Shown here: positions 17,324 through 25,619 of the stretch, piece after piece
Layout: every line of letters begins with the position of its first letter
How positions within the stretch are numbered: position 1 is the first letter of the stretch
Source: Flagellimonas flava
GTDB lineage: Bacteria; Bacteroidota; Bacteroidia; Flavobacteriales; Flavobacteriaceae
Assembly: GCF_900129665.1 (NCBI RefSeq)
Contig: NZ_FQWL01000008.1
Coordinates: 35,980 to 99,979, forward strand
DNA length: 64,000 bases
Direction of reading: 5' to 3'
Position numbers and translations under genes: made by a program
The notes under the pieces: generated by a model
The model's input: only the letters and a program-made list of their open reading frames with translations
The model's database searches: none
What the model was told of the DNA's origin: nothing

Positions 17324-17343
17324 GGTAAATTAGTAAATTTACC
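17324..17343. promoter_or_regulatory. Inverted repeat upstream of aconitase
   Basis: Perfect inverted repeat GGTAAATT-AGTA-AATTTACC ending 32 nt before the aconitase ATG. Its symmetry and location fit an operator or a small 5'-UTR hairpin. No canonical -7 box was found in the 101-nt gap. Confidence 0.4.
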
Positions 17344-17375
17344 GAATTACAAACTTCTTAAATCCAAACTGCAGA

Positions 17376-19646
17376 ATGGCATTTGACATTGACATGATCA
17401 AGGAGGTATACGCCTCAATGGGTGAGCGTGTAGGAAAAGCCCGCGAATTAGTGGGAAGGCCGTTGACCCTAGCTGAAAAAATATTGTATTCACATTTATG
17501 GGAAGGTAAACCAAGCCAAAAATTTACCCGAGGGAAAGATTACGTGGATTTTGCCCCTGACAGGGTAGCTTGTCAGGATGCCACAGCCCAAATGGCTTTG
17601 CTTCAATTTATGCATGCAGGTAAGCCTAAAGTGGCTGTGCCAACTACTGTACACTGTGATCACTTGATTCAAGCCAAAGTTGATGCCAAAACAGATTTGA
17701 AACGAGCCAATGAGACGAGTAATGAGGTTTTTAACTTTTTAGAATCCGTATCCAACAAATATGGGATTGGTTTCTGGAAACCAGGCGCCGGAATTATTCA
17801 CCAAGTAGTTTTGGAAAACTATGCTTTTCCTGGTGGGATGATGATTGGGACTGATTCGCACACCGTTAATGCCGGAGGATTGGGCATGGTTGCTATTGGA
17901 GTTGGTGGTGCTGATGCTGTGGATGTAATGGCTGGAATGGCTTGGGAACTAAAGTTCCCAAAATTGATCGGGGTTAAACTGACCGGAACATTATCCGGAT
18001 GGACGGCTCCAAAAGATGTTATATTAAAAGTGGCCGATATCCTTACCGTTAAGGGTGGAACAGGGGCCATCATTGAATATTTTGGAGAGGGTGCCACCTC
18101 AATGTCCTGTACAGGAAAAGGTACCATTTGTAATATGGGAGCTGAAGTTGGGGCAACCACGTCTACTTTTGGGTATGACGAATCTATGGACCGATACTTG
18201 AGATCCACTGATAGAGCTGATGTGGCGGATGCCGCAAACGAAGTCAAAGAGCATTTAACGGCTGACCCGGAGGTCTATGCCAATCCAGAGAGTTACTTCG
18301 ATCAAGTAATTGAAATTGACCTGACCACATTGGAACCCCATTTGAATGGACCATTTACCCCAGATTTGGCCACACCAATCTCTAAAATGAGCGAGGCGGC
18401 GAAAACTAACGACTGGCCCCTGAATGTTGAGGTAGGACTTATTGGTTCCTGCACCAACTCATCCTATGAGGATATTTCAAGAGCTGCTTCCTTGGCGAAG
18501 CAAGTAGCCGATAAAAATCTAAAGACAAAATCTAAATTTACCATTACACCGGGATCTGAACAGGTGCGATATACCATCGACCGGGACGGATATATAGATA
18601 CTTTCAATGCAATTGGGGCAACGGTATTTGCAAACGCCTGTGGACCTTGTATTGGTATGTGGGATCGCTATGGGGACAAAGCCGCAGACGGACCAAGAAA
18701 TACGATCGTGCATTCATTCAATAGGAACTTTGCCAAACGGGCCGATGGAAACCCAAATACCCTGGCTTTTGTCGGTTCACCGGAATTGGTCACTGCTATA
18801 GCCATTGCGGGACGATTGGATTTTAATCCAATTACAGATAAGTTGATCAACGAAGAAGGCGAAGAAGTGATGTTGGATGAGCCAAGAGGATATGAGTTGC
18901 CTCCAGAGGGATTTGCTGTTGAAGATGCTGGTTTTATTGCGCCAATGGAGGATGGAAGTGGTGTACAGGTGGTGGTTTCACCTTCGTCTGAGCGATTGCA
19001 GTTGTTGGAACCTTTTGTGCCAATAGCGCCAGATAGCCTTAAGAATGTTAAACTATTGATCAAGGCATTTGGCAAATGTACTACCGACCATATTTCTATG
19101 GCAGGACCATGGTTACGTTATAGAGGTCATTTGGATAATATTGCCAATAATACCTTGATTGGAGCCGTCAACGCATTTAACAAGCAGACCAATTTTGTGA
19201 AAAACCAGCTGACAGGAGAGTATGGTGCTGTGCCAGATACACAACGTGCCTATAAGAAAGAAGGTATTCGAACCATCGTTGTTGGAGATCATAATTATGG
19301 TGAAGGTTCTTCAAGGGAGCATGCGGCCATGCAACCTAGACATTTAGGGGTTGCCGCGGTATTGGTAAAGTCTTTTGCGCGAATCCATGAGACCAATTTA
19401 AAGAAACAGGGGATGTTGGCCTTGACCTTTGATAATGAGAACGAATACGATTTGATTCAGGAGGATGATACCTTCAGCTTTGTTGATATTGAAGAATTTG
19501 CACCAGGGAAACAGCTGACCTTAGAGGTTACCCATAAAGATGGCAGTTCTGATACCATCAAGGTGAACCATACCTATAACGCTTCACAGATAGATTGGTT
19601 TAGGGAAGGTTCTGCTTTGAACATGATTAAAAAGGAAAACGCTTAG
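17376..19646 (+). CDS. acn: Aconitate hydratase (mitochondrial type)
   Basis: 756-residue TCA-cycle enzyme that isomerises citrate to isocitrate using a [4Fe-4S] cluster. Cluster ligands are visible in [11 protein letters not shown] and the CGPC pair of [10 protein letters not shown]. The swivel domain carries the catalytic Ser in [10 protein letters not shown]. Length and motif spacing fit the mitochondrial/Bacteroidota type rather than the longer AcnA or AcnB. It is monocistronic, with a strong terminator 20 nt after the stop. Confidence 0.96.
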   Translation: MAFDIDMIKEVYASMGERVGKARELVGRPLTLAEKILYSHLWEGKPSQKFTRGKDYVDFAPDRVACQDATAQMALLQFMHAGKPKVAVPTTVHCDHLIQAKVDAKTDLKRANETSNEVFNFLESVSNKYGIGFWKPGAGIIHQVVLENYAFPGGMMIGTDSHTVNAGGLGMVAIGVGGADAVDVMAGMAWELKFPKLIGVKLTGTLSGWTAPKDVILKVADILTVKGGTGAIIEYFGEGATSMSCTGKGTICNMGAEVGATTSTFGYDESMDRYLRSTDRADVADAANEVKEHLTADPEVYANPESYFDQVIEIDLTTLEPHLNGPFTPDLATPISKMSEAAKTNDWPLNVEVGLIGSCTNSSYEDISRAASLAKQVADKNLKTKSKFTITPGSEQVRYTIDRDGYIDTFNAIGATVFANACGPCIGMWDRYGDKAADGPRNTIVHSFNRNFAKRADGNPNTLAFVGSPELVTAIAIAGRLDFNPITDKLINEEGEEVMLDEPRGYELPPEGFAVEDAGFIAPMEDGSGVQVVVSPSSERLQLLEPFVPIAPDSLKNVKLLIKAFGKCTTDHISMAGPWLRYRGHLDNIANNTLIGAVNAFNKQTNFVKNQLTGEYGAVPDTQRAYKKEGIRTIVVGDHNYGEGSSREHAAMQPRHLGVAAVLVKSFARIHETNLKKQGMLALTFDNENEYDLIQEDDTFSFVDIEEFAPGKQLTLEVTHKDGSSDTIKVNHTYNASQIDWFREGSALNMIKKENA

Positions 19647-19665
19647 ACTCCTAAACGGATAAATG

Positions 19666-19698
19666 AAAAAACTCCTGATTTTGTTTCAGGAGTTTTTT
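19666..19698 (+). terminator. Rho-independent terminator after aconitase
   Basis: Perfect 13-bp stem, AAAAAACTCCTGA paired with TCAGGAGTTTTTT around a 7-nt loop, with the T run built into the 3' arm. Confidence 0.9.
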
Positions 19699-19721
19699 AG
19701 TTTTGAGACCAAACCAACCAG

Positions 19722-20282
19722 ATGAAGAAGGGTAAAAAGACTATAATCAACATTGTTCTCATTCTTTTCATAGTCTCATTTTTTGTCACCCCTTTGGGAC
19801 ATTATGGGAAAATACTTTTAAACCGTGCCTTTTCGTTTTCTCCTCCAATTATTGAAGTGTCACAACGCGAGAAATTGGGTGACTATGATTGGAAATTAAA
19901 GGATGAGGAATGGAATTTTTTCAATTTTGAGCGCTCTGAAGGTCGAGTTGTATTTATCAACCTTTGGGCCTCTTGGAGATTGCCTAGTGAAGCGGAATTG
20001 TCAAGTATTCAGAAAATGTATGATGACTACAAAGGGAAGATGGATTTTTATATTATCACCAATGAGAACAGGCCGCCCGTTGAGGAATTTATGGACAAAC
20101 ATGGCTTTACGTTTCCTGTCACGTATTTGATCATTGGAGAAAAGATGCCCATAAATCCAAACGAGGTTCCTTCCTCCTATCTCATAGACAAATCTGGAGA
20201 TATTGTCATCTACAAAAAGAAAATTGCAAATTGGAGTACGTCCAAAGTTTATGCACTTCTAGACGAATTGATTGCCGAGTAA
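19722..20282 (+). CDS. Membrane-anchored TlpA-like protein lacking the CXXC motif
   Basis: 186-residue protein with one N-terminal membrane anchor and a thioredoxin-like periplasmic domain. It is a clear tandem paralogue of the next gene: same architecture and numbering, with WKL(K)D, the active-site loop and a cis-Pro region (VPSSYLIDKSG) aligned. The active site reads WASWRLPS instead of WATWCPPC, so Cys86 and Cys89 equivalents are Arg and Ser. It therefore cannot perform dithiol chemistry and may be a binding partner or regulatory pseudo-enzyme. The downstream paralogue starts 3 nt later. Confidence 0.88.
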   Translation: MKKGKKTIINIVLILFIVSFFVTPLGHYGKILLNRAFSFSPPIIEVSQREKLGDYDWKLKDEEWNFFNFERSEGRVVFINLWASWRLPSEAELSSIQKMYDDYKGKMDFYIITNENRPPVEEFMDKHGFTFPVTYLIIGEKMPINPNEVPSSYLIDKSGDIVIYKKKIANWSTSKVYALLDELIAE

Positions 20283-20285
20283 AGA

Positions 20286-20858
20286 ATGGGAATGAAACTT
20301 AGCAAAGAGCAGATTGGGAATGTGGTCTGGATTGTGGTGATTTTGCTCATCCTATTTACACCTATAGGTTTCCATTTGAAGGTATTTGTAGGCAAGTTAT
20401 TTTCGGGAACGGCAGATGTGATAGCGGTTGAAGACCGGGAGATGTTGGAAAGCTATAATTGGCAGCTTCAGGATATGAAAGGAAATCCGGTCAACTTCAA
20501 ATCCTTCGAAAATGAAGTTGTTTTGGTAAACTTTTGGGCAACCTGGTGTCCACCATGTGTTGCAGAAATGCCCAGTTTGGCAAGGCTTCACTCGGATTAT
20601 AAGGATAGGGTTATCTTTGCCTTTGTGGCCAGCGATGAAAAAATCAAGGTTTCGAAGTTTTTGGATAAAAAAGGATACTCTTTTCCAGTATATTTTGAAA
20701 ACACAAAGACTCCGGATGTGTTGGTGTCGAGCAGTATACCAGCTACCTATATCTTGGATAAAAAGGGGAAAGTTGTTGTAAAGGAAATCGGGGCAGCCAA
20801 ATGGGATGCCCAAAGTACCAGGGATTTATTGGATCAGTTACTTGCGGAAGATCAATAA
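20286..20858 (+). CDS. TlpA family disulfide reductase
   Basis: 190-residue membrane-anchored thioredoxin-like reductase. One N-terminal hydrophobic helix is followed by a periplasmic domain with an intact WATWCPPC active site (Cys88 and Cys91 from ATG 20286) and a cis-Pro segment IPATYILDK. Such proteins keep periplasmic thiols reduced, for example for cytochrome c maturation or repair. A second in-frame ATG two codons downstream is also possible. Its stop directly abuts the stop of the convergent crtZ gene. Confidence 0.92.
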   Translation: MGMKLSKEQIGNVVWIVVILLILFTPIGFHLKVFVGKLFSGTADVIAVEDREMLESYNWQLQDMKGNPVNFKSFENEVVLVNFWATWCPPCVAEMPSLARLHSDYKDRVIFAFVASDEKIKVSKFLDKKGYSFPVYFENTKTPDVLVSSSIPATYILDKKGKVVVKEIGAAKWDAQSTRDLLDQLLAEDQ

Positions 20859-21308
20859 CTATTTCTTAAAATATTTGAAAGGAACCACTAGCATTCCAAA
20901 GCATTCACCATCCTGTTTTCCCAAATGTTTATGATGGATTTTGTGAGCCCGCCTAACTCCCCGAGCATACCAATTATTGGCATTTCTAAACATTTTAAAC
21001 CGCTGGTGGATAAAAATATCGTGTACCAAAAAGTATGCGATTCCGTAAGCCAAAATCCCAAGACCAAGGGGCCATCCATACCAGAAAGTGGTTTCTGCTC
21101 CTAAATAGAAGCATATCATGCTGACCACGGCATAAAAAATAAAAAAGGCATCGTTACGCTCAAACCAGGAATCGTGGTCTTTTTTGTGATGATCTCTGTG
21201 CAAGCTCCACAAAAAACCGTGCATCACATATTTGTGCGTAAACCAGGCCATAAATTCCATGGTGGAAAAAGTGCCTAAAAAAATGAGAATCCAAAGTGCA
21301 ACTTTCAT
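20859..21308 (-). CDS. crtZ: Beta-carotene hydroxylase (CrtZ)
   Basis: 149-residue integral-membrane di-iron hydroxylase converting beta-carotene to zeaxanthin. Four hydrophobic helices and the histidine clusters typical of the fatty acid hydroxylase superfamily are present: HKYVMHG, HRDHHKKDH, HDIFIHQRF and HKIHHKH. It begins immediately after the crtB stop codon. It is the last gene of the carH-crtI-crtB-crtZ unit. No lycopene cyclase gene occurs in this cluster. Confidence 0.95.
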   Translation of the reverse strand: MKVALWILIFLGTFSTMEFMAWFTHKYVMHGFLWSLHRDHHKKDHDSWFERNDAFFIFYAVVSMICFYLGAETTFWYGWPLGLGILAYGIAYFLVHDIFIHQRFKMFRNANNWYARGVRRAHKIHHKHLGKQDGECFGMLVVPFKYFKK

Positions 21309-22148
21309 TTAAAACAGCTGTAGTTTATAGTTTACGTAAGATTGGGCCAAAAGTCCTAATTTTTGGTAGTCGGGAACCCTTATTCGGGTATTTTTTATTT
21401 CCAAAGGAGGTGTGCTTTGTAACTTTTGCAACAGTTTTTTATAATACTTGTAAGCAGTGTATACACCAAACTTGGCTTGCTCCGGCAGTTTTACGATTCC
21501 TGAGTACCCAAGGGCAAAATCAGCTTTTATCTCATCCACAATTCTTTTTTTGGAGGCTTCATCCAACTCCATTAGATTGGTATTGGGGAAGTAAGTACGC
21601 TCTAAATCTTCAAAATCCGCCTTAAGATCCCTGAGGAAATTTACCTTTTGAAAGGCCGAGCCCAAAGCCATGGCAGATTCTTTCAACTCCTCATATTTGT
21701 TTTTATCCCCATCTACAAAAACACAAAGACACATCAGTCCAACTACATCGGCAGAACCATAGATGTACTCCTTGTATTCGTTAAAACTGAGGTATTCTTT
21801 TTTCGTAAGATCCATCCGCATGCTCTTCATAAAAGCCTCCACCAAATGATGCGGGATATCATATTTATGATAGGTATACTGAAACGAATTTAGAATGGGA
21901 TTCAAACTTATTTTGTTTGAGAGTGCTTTTTCCAGGGCGAGTTCAAAGTTATTGAAAAGCTCTTCCTTGTTGTAATCGTGAAAAGTGTCCACGATTTCGT
22001 CCGCAAAACGCACAAAACCATAAATGTTATAGATATCCTGTCTTATAGAGGTAGACAGCATTTTTGTGGCCAATGAAAAAGAAGTGCTATAGGATTCCGT
22101 TACAATTTTACTACAGCTTCGGGATACATCATCAAAAATAGTTTTCAT
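21309..22148 (-). CDS. crtB: Phytoene synthase (CrtB)
   Basis: 279-residue trans-isoprenyl diphosphate synthase that condenses two geranylgeranyl diphosphates to phytoene. The first Asp-rich motif appears as VRFADEIVD (the DXXXD type) and the second as a modified LRDLKADFEDLERTYFP. SYSTSFSLATKML is the usual N-terminal substrate-binding block. It lies 4 nt after crtI and directly abuts crtZ, so the three enzymes are made from one message. Confidence 0.95.
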   Translation of the reverse strand: MKTIFDDVSRSCSKIVTESYSTSFSLATKMLSTSIRQDIYNIYGFVRFADEIVDTFHDYNKEELFNNFELALEKALSNKISLNPILNSFQYTYHKYDIPHHLVEAFMKSMRMDLTKKEYLSFNEYKEYIYGSADVVGLMCLCVFVDGDKNKYEELKESAMALGSAFQKVNFLRDLKADFEDLERTYFPNTNLMELDEASKKRIVDEIKADFALGYSGIVKLPEQAKFGVYTAYKYYKKLLQKLQSTPPLEIKNTRIRVPDYQKLGLLAQSYVNYKLQLF

Positions 22149-22152
22149 GTTC

Positions 22153-23607
22153 TCAAAGTTTTTTAATTAGTAGGTCAGAAACCAACTTGCCCGAAATTAG
22201 CGAGGGAGGAACCCCTGGCCCAGGTACTGTGAGCTGACCCGTAAAAAATAAATTTTTAACCTTGCTACTTTTGAGGTTAGGTCTTAGAAAGGCAGTTTGT
22301 CTGAGCGTATTTGCCATTCCATACGCATTTCCTTTATAAGAATTGTATTGCTCAATAAAGTCGTTCACACAGAAGCTCTCTTTAAATATAATGGAATTTT
22401 TAATAGCTTCTCCCGTGCGGGCGGCGAATCTATCCATCACAATATCAAAATATTGCGCTCTCACTTCTGGAGTGTCTTCCAATCCCGGAGCAATGGGTAC
22501 CAAAAAAAATCCGGTTTCACACCCGCTCGGAGCCATGGTCTCATCGGTTATAGATGGGAAGTTTGCATAAAAAAGTGGTTCTGAAGGCCATTGCGGCTTA
22601 TCGTAAATTTCGGCGGCATGTTTTTCAAAATCTGTATCAAAAAACAGATTGTGATGGTTTACGTTTTTTAGTTTTTTATTGAATCCAATATAAAAAAGAA
22701 GTGATGATGGGGCGTAGGTTCTATTGTTCCAATAAGCCTCTGAATATTGCCGGTATTTTGGGTCAAGAAGGGTTTCTGAATGATGGTAATCCGCTCCGCT
22801 GATGACAAAATCGGAGGTTATCTTTTTTCCCTTGCTGGATATGCCGCAGATGACCCCATCCAAGACCAAAATGTTGTTCACTGGGCTGTTTGTATGTATT
22901 TTTACACCTAACTCCTCAGCCAAATTGGCCATTGCTTTGATGATTTCATACATGCCTCCCTTGGGATGCCAGGTGCCCAATCCAAAATCGGCAAAGTTCA
23001 TAAAGCTATAAAACGAAGGTGTCTTGCTCGGTTTAGCACCCAAAAACAAAACTGGAAACTCCAGTGTTGAAATCAATTTGGGATTTTTAAATCGCTTGCG
23101 AACTTCCTGACTGATAGTCTTAAAAAATTGGTCTACCCTAAAAATGGTATCCTTGGTAACCAGTTCAAAAGGGGAGAGACCAGGTTTTAGCACCACTTTG
23201 TTTATGGCTATATCGTAGTTTTCTTGCGCCTGATCAATGAATTTTTTTAGGTGAATACTACTACCTTCCTCAATCCGCTCGAATTCCTGACAGATTTGCT
23301 CCATACAATCTCCAATTGTTATGGTGTCGTCTTTAAAGAAGATTTTATAGGCTGGATTTAACTTATCCAAATGGTAGTAGTCCGATGTGCTTTTTCCGAA
23401 GTCGGCAAAGAACTTTTCAAAAATGTCGGGCATCCAGTACCAGCTTGGCCCAATATCAAAAGTAAACCCATCACGAACAAGTTGTCTAGCCCTACCACCA
23501 ACGGTATCGTTCTTTTCAAAAATTTCTACTTCCATACCCGCTTTTGCAAGGTAGCAGGCCGCAGAAAGGGACGAAAAACCAGAACCAATGACGATAGCTT
23601 TTTTCAT
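22153..23607 (-). CDS. crtI: Phytoene desaturase (CrtI)
   Basis: 484-residue FAD-dependent desaturase/isomerase that converts phytoene to lycopene. The dinucleotide fold is at the N-terminus (VIGSGFSSLSAACYLAKAG), followed by the conserved GGRARQL and GPSWYWMPD blocks. The C-terminal flavin motif is LFFTGQLTVPGPGVPPSLISG, trimmed here to its key GPGVPP residues. It follows the MerR-type regulator by 16 nt, consistent with a light-regulated operon. Confidence 0.95.
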   Translation of the reverse strand: MKKAIVIGSGFSSLSAACYLAKAGMEVEIFEKNDTVGGRARQLVRDGFTFDIGPSWYWMPDIFEKFFADFGKSTSDYYHLDKLNPAYKIFFKDDTITIGDCMEQICQEFERIEEGSSIHLKKFIDQAQENYDIAINKVVLKPGLSPFELVTKDTIFRVDQFFKTISQEVRKRFKNPKLISTLEFPVLFLGAKPSKTPSFYSFMNFADFGLGTWHPKGGMYEIIKAMANLAEELGVKIHTNSPVNNILVLDGVICGISSKGKKITSDFVISGADYHHSETLLDPKYRQYSEAYWNNRTYAPSSLLFYIGFNKKLKNVNHHNLFFDTDFEKHAAEIYDKPQWPSEPLFYANFPSITDETMAPSGCETGFFLVPIAPGLEDTPEVRAQYFDIVMDRFAARTGEAIKNSIIFKESFCVNDFIEQYNSYKGNAYGMANTLRQTAFLRPNLKSSKVKNLFFTGQLTVPGPGVPPSLISGKLVSDLLIKKL

Positions 23608-23623
23608 GTTTATGTTGGGGGAA

Positions 23624-24523
23624 CTACAAGTTGTTGATTAACTGTTCAATGGAGGAGAAGGTCATAATGTCCGCCGGAAGCTCTTCTTGGGTTATATGCT
23701 GTATTTGATGCCCCAGTGCATAAAGTTTAGAAGTCCCGGAAGTATTTAATGTATCAGAGAATTTTTGAAAATAAGCCGCTAATTCGTCTTTTGTAGGGGA
23801 GACGGTGAAATAGGAAACGAAATGGATGTCGTTATAATACTTCAATAAATCTATCAAACTCTCTATGGGCATGGTTTGTCCAAGATAAATGGTTTTGTAG
23901 CCCTGTAGGGCAATCTCATAGTTAAGATAGAGCAATCCAATCTCATGAATTTCATTTTCGGGGAGGAACAAGGCGAACACCTTGTCCTTTTTTGTCGGCT
24001 CCAGGGATTGGAGCTTTTCCGTGTTGATATAGATTTTCTGCTTGATCAGATGCGAAACAAAGTGCTCATGGGCGGGACTGATAGTATCTGTTTGCCACAA
24101 TAGGCCCAATTCATTTAATAATGGTATCAGAACCTCGTTGAAAATATCCCGAAACGATCGTTCGGAAAGTAAACTATTATAAGTGTTTTGAAAAAGCACT
24201 TGGTCAAAATTGACCATGGCCAGTTTAAAAGCATTTATGGCATGGTGCTTTTCACTGCTATTGGATACAATCTCACGCACCAAAACAGGAATTCTTGGTT
24301 CTTCTAATTTGGCGATTTTAGAAATTTTATATCCGTTGTTGTATAGCAGGGTAACGTTCAGCAACTTTTGCAAGCTCGCCAAACTGTAGGTTCTAATGTT
24401 GGTACTTGTTCTTTCGGGAGTAAACAGATTATATCTTTTTTCCCAGATTCGGATGGTATGAGCTTTAATTCCGGAGAGGTTCTCCATATCCCGAATACTG
24501 AAAGATTTTTTTACATTGTTCAT
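23624..24523 (-). CDS. MerR-type B12-binding light regulator (CarH/LitR-like)
   Basis: 299-residue repressor-like protein with a MerR winged helix (about 8-75, ISGIKAHTIRIWEKRY-type helix) and a cobalamin-binding module. The CarH/LitR signature W-x9-EH is complete: Trp143, Glu153, His154. The lower axial ligand motif reads E191-I-H193-E-I-G196, the accepted E/DxHxxG pattern. This predicts binding of adenosylcobalamin and light-triggered release from DNA. ATG 24523 is chosen because the longer frame starts with TTG inside the -7 promoter element. It is the first gene of the carotenoid operon and probably autoregulates it. Confidence 0.9.
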   Translation of the reverse strand: MNNVKKSFSIRDMENLSGIKAHTIRIWEKRYNLFTPERTSTNIRTYSLASLQKLLNVTLLYNNGYKISKIAKLEEPRIPVLVREIVSNSSEKHHAINAFKLAMVNFDQVLFQNTYNSLLSERSFRDIFNEVLIPLLNELGLLWQTDTISPAHEHFVSHLIKQKIYINTEKLQSLEPTKKDKVFALFLPENEIHEIGLLYLNYEIALQGYKTIYLGQTMPIESLIDLLKYYNDIHFVSYFTVSPTKDELAAYFQKFSDTLNTSGTSKLYALGHQIQHITQEELPADIMTFSSIEQLINNL

Positions 24524-24534
24524 CTTTTCCAAGT

Positions 24535-24557
24535 AATTGTTAAACAAATTTACAATT
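24535..24557 (-). promoter_or_regulatory. -7 element and candidate CarH operator
   Basis: On the minus strand TAAATTTG (24545-24552) matches the TAnnTTTG -7 box. It is nested in an imperfect 23-bp palindrome with AATTGT and ACAATT arms at 24535-24540 and 24552-24557. A MerR-type repressor bound here would block the promoter of the regulator-crtIBZ operon. No TTG -33 box was found at the usual spacing. Confidence 0.5.
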
Positions 24558-24670
24558 TTAATGATGCCATCCTAGTATATGGTCATAAAATTTGGGAGGA
24601 CTTTAAGGAAAAAACATGGATTTTGAAGAAAAACAGGGGATTTTATAGCGAAAAGGGCCATAAACAAAAA

Positions 24671-24690
24671 AAACCGCAAAAATGCGGTTT
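24671..24690 (-). terminator. Terminator downstream of tRNA-Leu
   Basis: Perfect 8-bp stem AAACCGCA/TGCGGTTT with a 4-nt loop, followed on the minus strand by a T-rich run. It begins 3 nt after the tRNA 3' end. Confidence 0.8.
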
Positions 24691-24692
24691 AG

Positions 24693-24776
24693 TGCCCACG
24701 ACTGGAGTCGAACCAGCACGTCCTTTCGAACACTACCCCCTCAAGGTAGCGTGTCTACCAATTCCACCACGTGGGC
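24693..24776 (-). tRNA. tRNA-Leu (anticodon GAG)
   Basis: Class II tRNA of 84 nt with a long variable arm. Acceptor arms GCCCACG/CGTGGGC pair fully, and the anticodon stem CTACC/GGTAG encloses TTGAGGG, giving anticodon GAG. The T-arm GGTTCGACTCC is canonical. The CCA end is not encoded. Confidence 0.95.
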
Positions 24777-24829
24777 TTTAAAAGTGTATTTGAAAACCAG
24801 GAAACCCCATGATTCTAAAAACGTGAGGG

Positions 24830-24861
24830 CAAATATCGGTAAAAAATGGCTTGTTGCGCAA
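24830..24861 (-). promoter_or_regulatory. Promoter of tRNA-Leu
   Basis: On the minus strand TTG (24859-24861), a 21-nt spacer and GATATTTG (24830-24837), one mismatch from TAnnTTTG. It lies about 50 nt upstream of the mature tRNA. Confidence 0.5.
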
Positions 24862-24903
24862 GCTAATCAGTGTATTTAATTGGAGGATGAAAAGAGGCTG
24901 GAC

Positions 24904-25617
24904 TTAAGTTATAAGGTTGCCCTGTTCATCCCATTCGGCTATTACCGCGCGTTTACTCTGATCCACACACTTTGCCAACCATTCCTCATCATATGCAACT
25001 CCATGTTGGGCCAATACATCTTCCGGGACTCCATCCCAGACATTGGGCATATTCCCCTTGTATCCCAATTCCTCAATCCCAATTTTTGTACTGTAATACC
25101 CAGACAACGTAAGGTTACGCATTAGTGTAAAGAATTGTATTTCCAACGGATGTTGGTCTTGGGGAACGGACGGGTCTGGATAGGCTATGGTATCCAGTAT
25201 GTTTTTTTGTTGTGCCTCAGAGGCAACTTTGAACTCCAAATTGAACTCTGTATTGCACTTATGGTCCAACCACATTAGACCACCCCTTAATGGGATTTGC
25301 AATTCAGGGATATCTTTGGACATAAACTCTATGAAATCGGGAACTTCCGCATCAAGGGCGCCTTTTAGTCCGTCATCCGAGGGTAATATCAGGTTGCACA
25401 ATACAGCAATTGTTTCCATTTCATGATCGTTGAAGAAAACTTCTTCCATGAGTTCTTGGTCACGCTGCACCTCTTTTGGCGTTCTACCATAGGTATAACT
25501 TTTAAGCACCGTACTTTCTTCAGCTATGGCTTCTGATTTTGGACTGCAGCCATGGACTGCAAGTCCACCTGCAACGCCACCCAATAGAATCGATTTTAAA
25601 CTCTTTCTTCTATCCAT
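24904..25617 (-). CDS. Gluconate 2-dehydrogenase subunit 3 family protein
   Basis: 237-residue exported small subunit that accompanies a GMC flavoprotein. The N-terminus has a twin-arginine-like start (DRRKSLKSILLGG) and a possible lipobox Cys (AVHGC), so it may carry its folded partner across the membrane. The body contains the conserved NLILPSDDGLKGALDAEVPDF-type block of the family, here seen as LILPSDDG and EVPDFIEFM. It starts 2 nt after the GMC gene stop. Confidence 0.85.
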   Translation of the reverse strand: MDRRKSLKSILLGGVAGGLAVHGCSPKSEAIAEESTVLKSYTYGRTPKEVQRDQELMEEVFFNDHEMETIAVLCNLILPSDDGLKGALDAEVPDFIEFMSKDIPELQIPLRGGLMWLDHKCNTEFNLEFKVASEAQQKNILDTIAYPDPSVPQDQHPLEIQFFTLMRNLTLSGYYSTKIGIEELGYKGNMPNVWDGVPEDVLAQHGVAYDEEWLAKCVDQSKRAVIAEWDEQGNLIT

Positions 25618-25619
25618 GG

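Noticed and set aside
24368..24879. Plus-strand open frames across the tRNA-Leu region
   Set aside because: They read antisense through the regulator gene and through the tRNA itself; the structured tRNA explains the sequence.
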